From Streptomyces sp. NBC_00259 (GTDB taxonomy: Bacteria; Actinomycetota; Actinomycetes; Streptomycetales; Streptomycetaceae): a stretch of 64,000 bases of DNA. The notes under the pieces are model-generated. The model was not told the DNA's origin and ran no database searches. It saw only the letters and a program-made list of their open reading frames with translations. Within the stretch, counting starts at the first letter, position 1; each line of letters opens with the position of its first letter. The position numbers were made by a program, and so were the translations under genes. The DNA is taken from contig NZ_CP108080.1 in the NCBI RefSeq assembly GCF_036181745.1, forward strand, positions 3,618,501-3,682,500. Direction: 5' to 3'. Below are positions 60,124 to 64,000 of the stretch, piece after piece.

Positions 60124-61758
60124 GTGCGACACGAGCGAGAGCGAGAACGGGGAAGAGAGCGAGGGTACGGCCCCGGTGCGGGACAGGGGCACGTGCGCGG
60201 GCGTGAGGAGGCGCGGGGCATCCCGGACGGCCTGCTCATCGGCGTCCTGGGCTTCCTCCTCGGCCTGACCCTGCTGGTCTGGACGGCGACCGGGCTCGCG
60301 GGCCTCTTCGCCCACGGTGCCTGGCCGGACGGCGTGACGTTCACGAACACGCCGCTCGCGATGCGCAGCCTCGTCTCCGAACCCCACGACCTGCCCGCCG
60401 CCTGGCCCGCCACCCCACCGGCCCAGCTGTCCGGCTACGGCCTCTTCTGGGGCCTGCTCATCGGCCAGTTGATGACCCTGGTCGTCCTGACCATCTTCAT
60501 CCTCGGCACCCTGGCCCGCTGGCGTGCGGTGCGCGCCTCGCGAAGAGCGGTGAGCGACGTGCCGGCCATGGGCGGCAGCCCCGCGCCTCATCAGCAACCG
60601 AACGCCAACGGCAGCAGCCCCGCACCCCAGCCCCTCGTACATATGGAACAGCCCGAGTTCGCCACACAGCCCGGGCAGATGTCCGGTCAGCCGGGGCAGT
60701 TGGGTCAGTCGGAGCTGCCCGCTCATGCCGGTCATCCCGCCCAGACCGGCCAGGCCGGTGAACCAGGGCTGAGCGCACCGACCCCCGGGACCCAACAGGC
60801 CCTGCCGACCGATCTCGTCGTCCCGGCGCCGCGCCGCCCTCGCATCGTCTACGGAGAGCCGACCGCCCGTCGCCCCTCCACCGTCCAGGCCATCCGGGAA
60901 GCCGAGGGACCCGCCCTCGTCGTCACCTCCGACCCGACCGTGTGGGCGGAGACCAAGGACGCCAGGGCCAAGCTCGGTCCTGTCCTGGTCTACGACCCCG
61001 GCCATCTCTGTGACACACCCGCACGACTGCACTGGTCACCGACCAGCGGCTGCGAGGACCCGGAGACGGCGGCTTCCCGCGCGACCGCGCTGTTCGCGCC
61101 AGTACGCCCGCACTCCCGGCTCGACGCCGCCGTCGCCGACACCGCGGAAACGCTCCTGCGCTGCTGGCTGCACGCCGCCGCGGTGGACGGACGCCCGTTC
61201 AAGCAGGTCCACCGCTGGGCACAGGGCAACGGCGCCCATGAGCCCGTACGGATCCTGCGCACCCACGCCAAGGCCGCTTCCGGCCACGCCGGACTTCTCG
61301 AATCAGCGCTGACGGCCCACGCCGAACGCCGGGAGATGGCCCAAGAACTGACGGCCCGTACGCTCGGAGTGCTCTCCTCGATCCACATCCGCGAGGCCTG
61401 TACCCCGAACCGAGCAGATTCGCTCACCTTGGAATCATTTACGGACGAGGGGGGCACCCTTTATGTGGTGGGTGAACCGATCGAGGACCCTCGTACCCGC
61501 CCCGGCGCAATGCCCCTGCTGACCGCCCTCACCACAAGCGTGGTCGAGCACGGCCGCCGCATGGCCGCACGGTCATCCGACGGTCGGCTCGACCCACCAC
61601 TCGCCCTCGTCCTGGACGACGTAGCCGCCGTGGCTCCGCTCCCCCTGCTCCCGGAGCTGCTGGATTCCGGACAGGACCAGGGACTGCCGACGCTGGTCCT
61701 GCTCCGCTCGGAGGAACAGGGCCGCGCCCGCTGGCCCGATCACAGCCTCAGCGGCTGA
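60124..61758 (+). CDS. VirD4/TraG-like membrane protein with degenerate P-loop
   Basis: A 544-residue protein with two N-terminal membrane helices (about 36-62 and 104-127), a Gln/Pro-rich linker, and a C-terminal domain like the VirD4 coupling proteins: VVTSDPTVWAETKDA near residue 268, LVYDPGHL near 290 and LVLDDVA near 495. Where the Walker A Gly-Lys-Thr should be (about 242-250) the sequence reads EPTARRPST without Lys, so ATP hydrolysis is doubtful. It starts with GTG at 60124. The 3' end overlaps the convergent GNAT gene by 11 bases. Confidence 0.75.
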   Translation: MRHERERERGRERGYGPGAGQGHVRGREEARGIPDGLLIGVLGFLLGLTLLVWTATGLAGLFAHGAWPDGVTFTNTPLAMRSLVSEPHDLPAAWPATPPAQLSGYGLFWGLLIGQLMTLVVLTIFILGTLARWRAVRASRRAVSDVPAMGGSPAPHQQPNANGSSPAPQPLVHMEQPEFATQPGQMSGQPGQLGQSELPAHAGHPAQTGQAGEPGLSAPTPGTQQALPTDLVVPAPRRPRIVYGEPTARRPSTVQAIREAEGPALVVTSDPTVWAETKDARAKLGPVLVYDPGHLCDTPARLHWSPTSGCEDPETAASRATALFAPVRPHSRLDAAVADTAETLLRCWLHAAAVDGRPFKQVHRWAQGNGAHEPVRILRTHAKAASGHAGLLESALTAHAERREMAQELTARTLGVLSSIHIREACTPNRADSLTLESFTDEGGTLYVVGEPIEDPRTRPGAMPLLTALTTSVVEHGRRMAARSSDGRLDPPLALVLDDVAAVAPLPLLPELLDSGQDQGLPTLVLLRSEEQGRARWPDHSLSG

Positions 61759-62329
61759 CCTCCCGCCACAGTTCGTACTCCAGCTCCCGCGCCGGCGGAT
61801 CGGACGGCCGCTCGGACGGCCGTGGCGGTCCCGGCACGGACTCACCGCTCGGCGCGAACCCGAAGCGCCGGTAGAAGGCCGCCGCCCGCGCGTTGTCCTC
61901 GTGCACGTACAGCCGTACTCGCTCGATACGGGAGCCGGGCAGCGACCACGACCAGTCGACGGCAGCCCGGAACAGCTCCTTCGTCACTCCGATCCCACGC
62001 GCCTCCGGGCGGACGAACACCCCCACCAGATGCGTCTGGTCGACCCGGGCCGCCTCACCGAATCCCACCGCGGCCGCCGGCCGCTCCACGAGCGCGGTCA
62101 CGGTGCCCACCCAGCGCCCGCCGGACTCCTCCGCGATGAACTGGTTGCCGGCCACACCCGCCGCGGCGTTTCTCGTCCGCTCCCGCCAGAAGTCCGGCGT
62201 ATGAGCGAGGCCCTGTTCGTAGGTCTCCATGAAGGCGATCGGCGCCGCGGGGTCCTGAAGGGCGGCGAGCCGGATCTCCCGGGCCTTCTCCCACTCGTCG
62301 GCGCGCACAGCGCGAATGATGTGCTCCAT
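61748..62329 (-). CDS. GNAT family N-acetyltransferase
   Basis: A 193-residue GNAT acetyltransferase. The acetyl-CoA site appears as LVGVFVRPEARGIGVTKELF near residue 105, followed by RLYVHEDNARAAAFYRRFGF. It starts MEHIIRAVRADEW at the ATG at 62329. The target amine is unknown. It lies between the secretion cluster and the rRNA operon end. Confidence 0.88.
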   Translation of the reverse strand: MEHIIRAVRADEWEKAREIRLAALQDPAAPIAFMETYEQGLAHTPDFWRERTRNAAAGVAGNQFIAEESGGRWVGTVTALVERPAAAVGFGEAARVDQTHLVGVFVRPEARGIGVTKELFRAAVDWSWSLPGSRIERVRLYVHEDNARAAAFYRRFGFAPSGESVPGPPRPSERPSDPPARELEYELWREVSR

Positions 62330-62397
62330 CCCCTGATCCTGGCGGCACCCACCGCCGACCGCCAAGGGATTTCGCAAGGGCCCTGAAACGCAAAAAT

Positions 62398-62432
62398 GCC
62401 TCAACCCCCGGACATGGTCCGGGGGTTGAGGC
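62398..62432 (-). terminator. rRNA operon terminator
   Basis: GCCTCAACCCCCGGAC and its exact complement form a 16-bp stem with an ATG loop, followed on the minus strand by ATTTTTG. It lies ten bases after the 5S end and terminates the rRNA operon. Confidence 0.9.
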
Positions 62433-62441
62433 TCAAAAATT

Positions 62442-62560
62442 GTTCGGCGGTGTCCTACTCTCCCACAGGGTCCCCCCTGCAGTACCATCGGCGCTGAAAG
62501 GCTTAGCTTCCGGGTTCGGAATGTAACCGGGCGTTTCCCTAACGCTATGACCACCGAAAC
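62442..62560 (-). rRNA. rrf: 5S ribosomal RNA
   Basis: The minus strand begins GTTTCGGTGGTCATAGCG and ends near ACACCGCCGAAC, with the conserved internal segment CCGAACCCGGAAGCTAAGC. Both ends pair to form helix I. Length is about 119 bases. Confidence 0.95.
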
Positions 62561-62649
62561 TCTATGAAGATATTTATCGAACCGGCCGACCACGGGGTGG
62601 TCTCGGCGTGTTCGTTACTTCAGAACTAACACAGTGGACGCGAGCAACT

Positions 62650-64000
<1,351 letters not shown>

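Noticed and set aside
54430..61758. Integrative conjugative element
   Set aside because: No integrase, relaxase, replication gene or flanking att-like repeats were found, and the genes have the same base composition as their neighbours.
62561..62649. tRNA gene between 23S and 5S rRNA
   Set aside because: The spacer contains no cloverleaf or T-loop sequence.

Overview
This is a high-GC actinobacterial chromosome segment that I read as Streptomyces. The grounds are extreme third-position GC, frequent GTG and TTG starts, GTGA/ATGA stop-start overlaps, and a set of recognisable Streptomyces genes: helR, rsiG, nur, glnR, mshD, the ppk-CHAD-Nudix operon, pstSCAB, a Pit transporter with its PhoU-like partner, csoR, and a chromosomal type IV secretion-like cluster. 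From memory the order matches the S. coelicolor core interval around SCO4126 to SCO4180 and beyond. The right edge is an rRNA operon read leftwards (5S and the 3' part of 23S). I saw no tRNA gene, CRISPR array, integrase or insertion sequence.

Layout. 0-6.6 kb: a cut MFS exporter, HelR with an upstream TetR regulator, and a second TetR divergent from a DrrAB-type ABC exporter across two tandem palindromes. 6.7-11.2 kb: a translationally coupled module of one STAND-type ATPase with TPR-like C-terminus (with a TTA codon near its start) and two sibling phosphotransferases; this is the least explained accessory module. 11.3-17.4 kb: Eis-like acetyltransferase, asparaginase, the c-di-GMP-binding anti-sigma factor RsiG, D-aminoacyl-tRNA deacylase, YgfZ, the nickel regulator Nur, nitrobindin and a 32-aa membrane peptide. 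17.5-20.2 kb: three coupled, apparently paralogous membrane-anchored proteins. 20.3-26.1 kb: sulfur genes (DsrE, SseC-like, rhodanese) with a leaderless cysteine-type leader peptide, then an LmeA-like lipid-binding protein, a polytopic membrane protein, MoaD/ThiS and a hydrolase.

26.4-38.2 kb: GlnR, a LacI regulator, an HtrA-like protease beside an MprAB-like two-component system, a Tat-exported PI-PLC, a secreted 5'-nucleotidase, MshD, and a GntR(YtrA)-ABC operon whose start codon abuts a perfect 17-bp inverted repeat. 38.4-48.8 kb is a phosphate district: ppk-CHAD-Nudix for polyphosphate, then pstSCAB behind a clear PHO box, then a convergent PhoU-like/Pit pair. 48.9-52.8 kb: CsoR with its own operator, small conserved proteins, a lipoprotein, a PAP2 phosphatase and a lytic transglycosylase/NlpC-P60 wall hydrolase. 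53.0-54.1 kb: a thioesterase and a 50-aa membrane protein behind a DasR-like site. 54.4-61.8 kb: six genes forming a type IV secretion-like membrane machine without relaxase or integrase. 61.7-64 kb: a GNAT gene and the rRNA operon end.

Themes: nutrient control (phosphate, nitrogen, nickel, copper, sulfur, possibly GlcNAc) is concentrated here, with developmental control by c-di-GMP (RsiG) and possibly bldA (the TTA codon). The best candidates for undescribed biology are the STAND plus twin-kinase module, the three-paralogue membrane operon and the relaxase-less secretion cluster.
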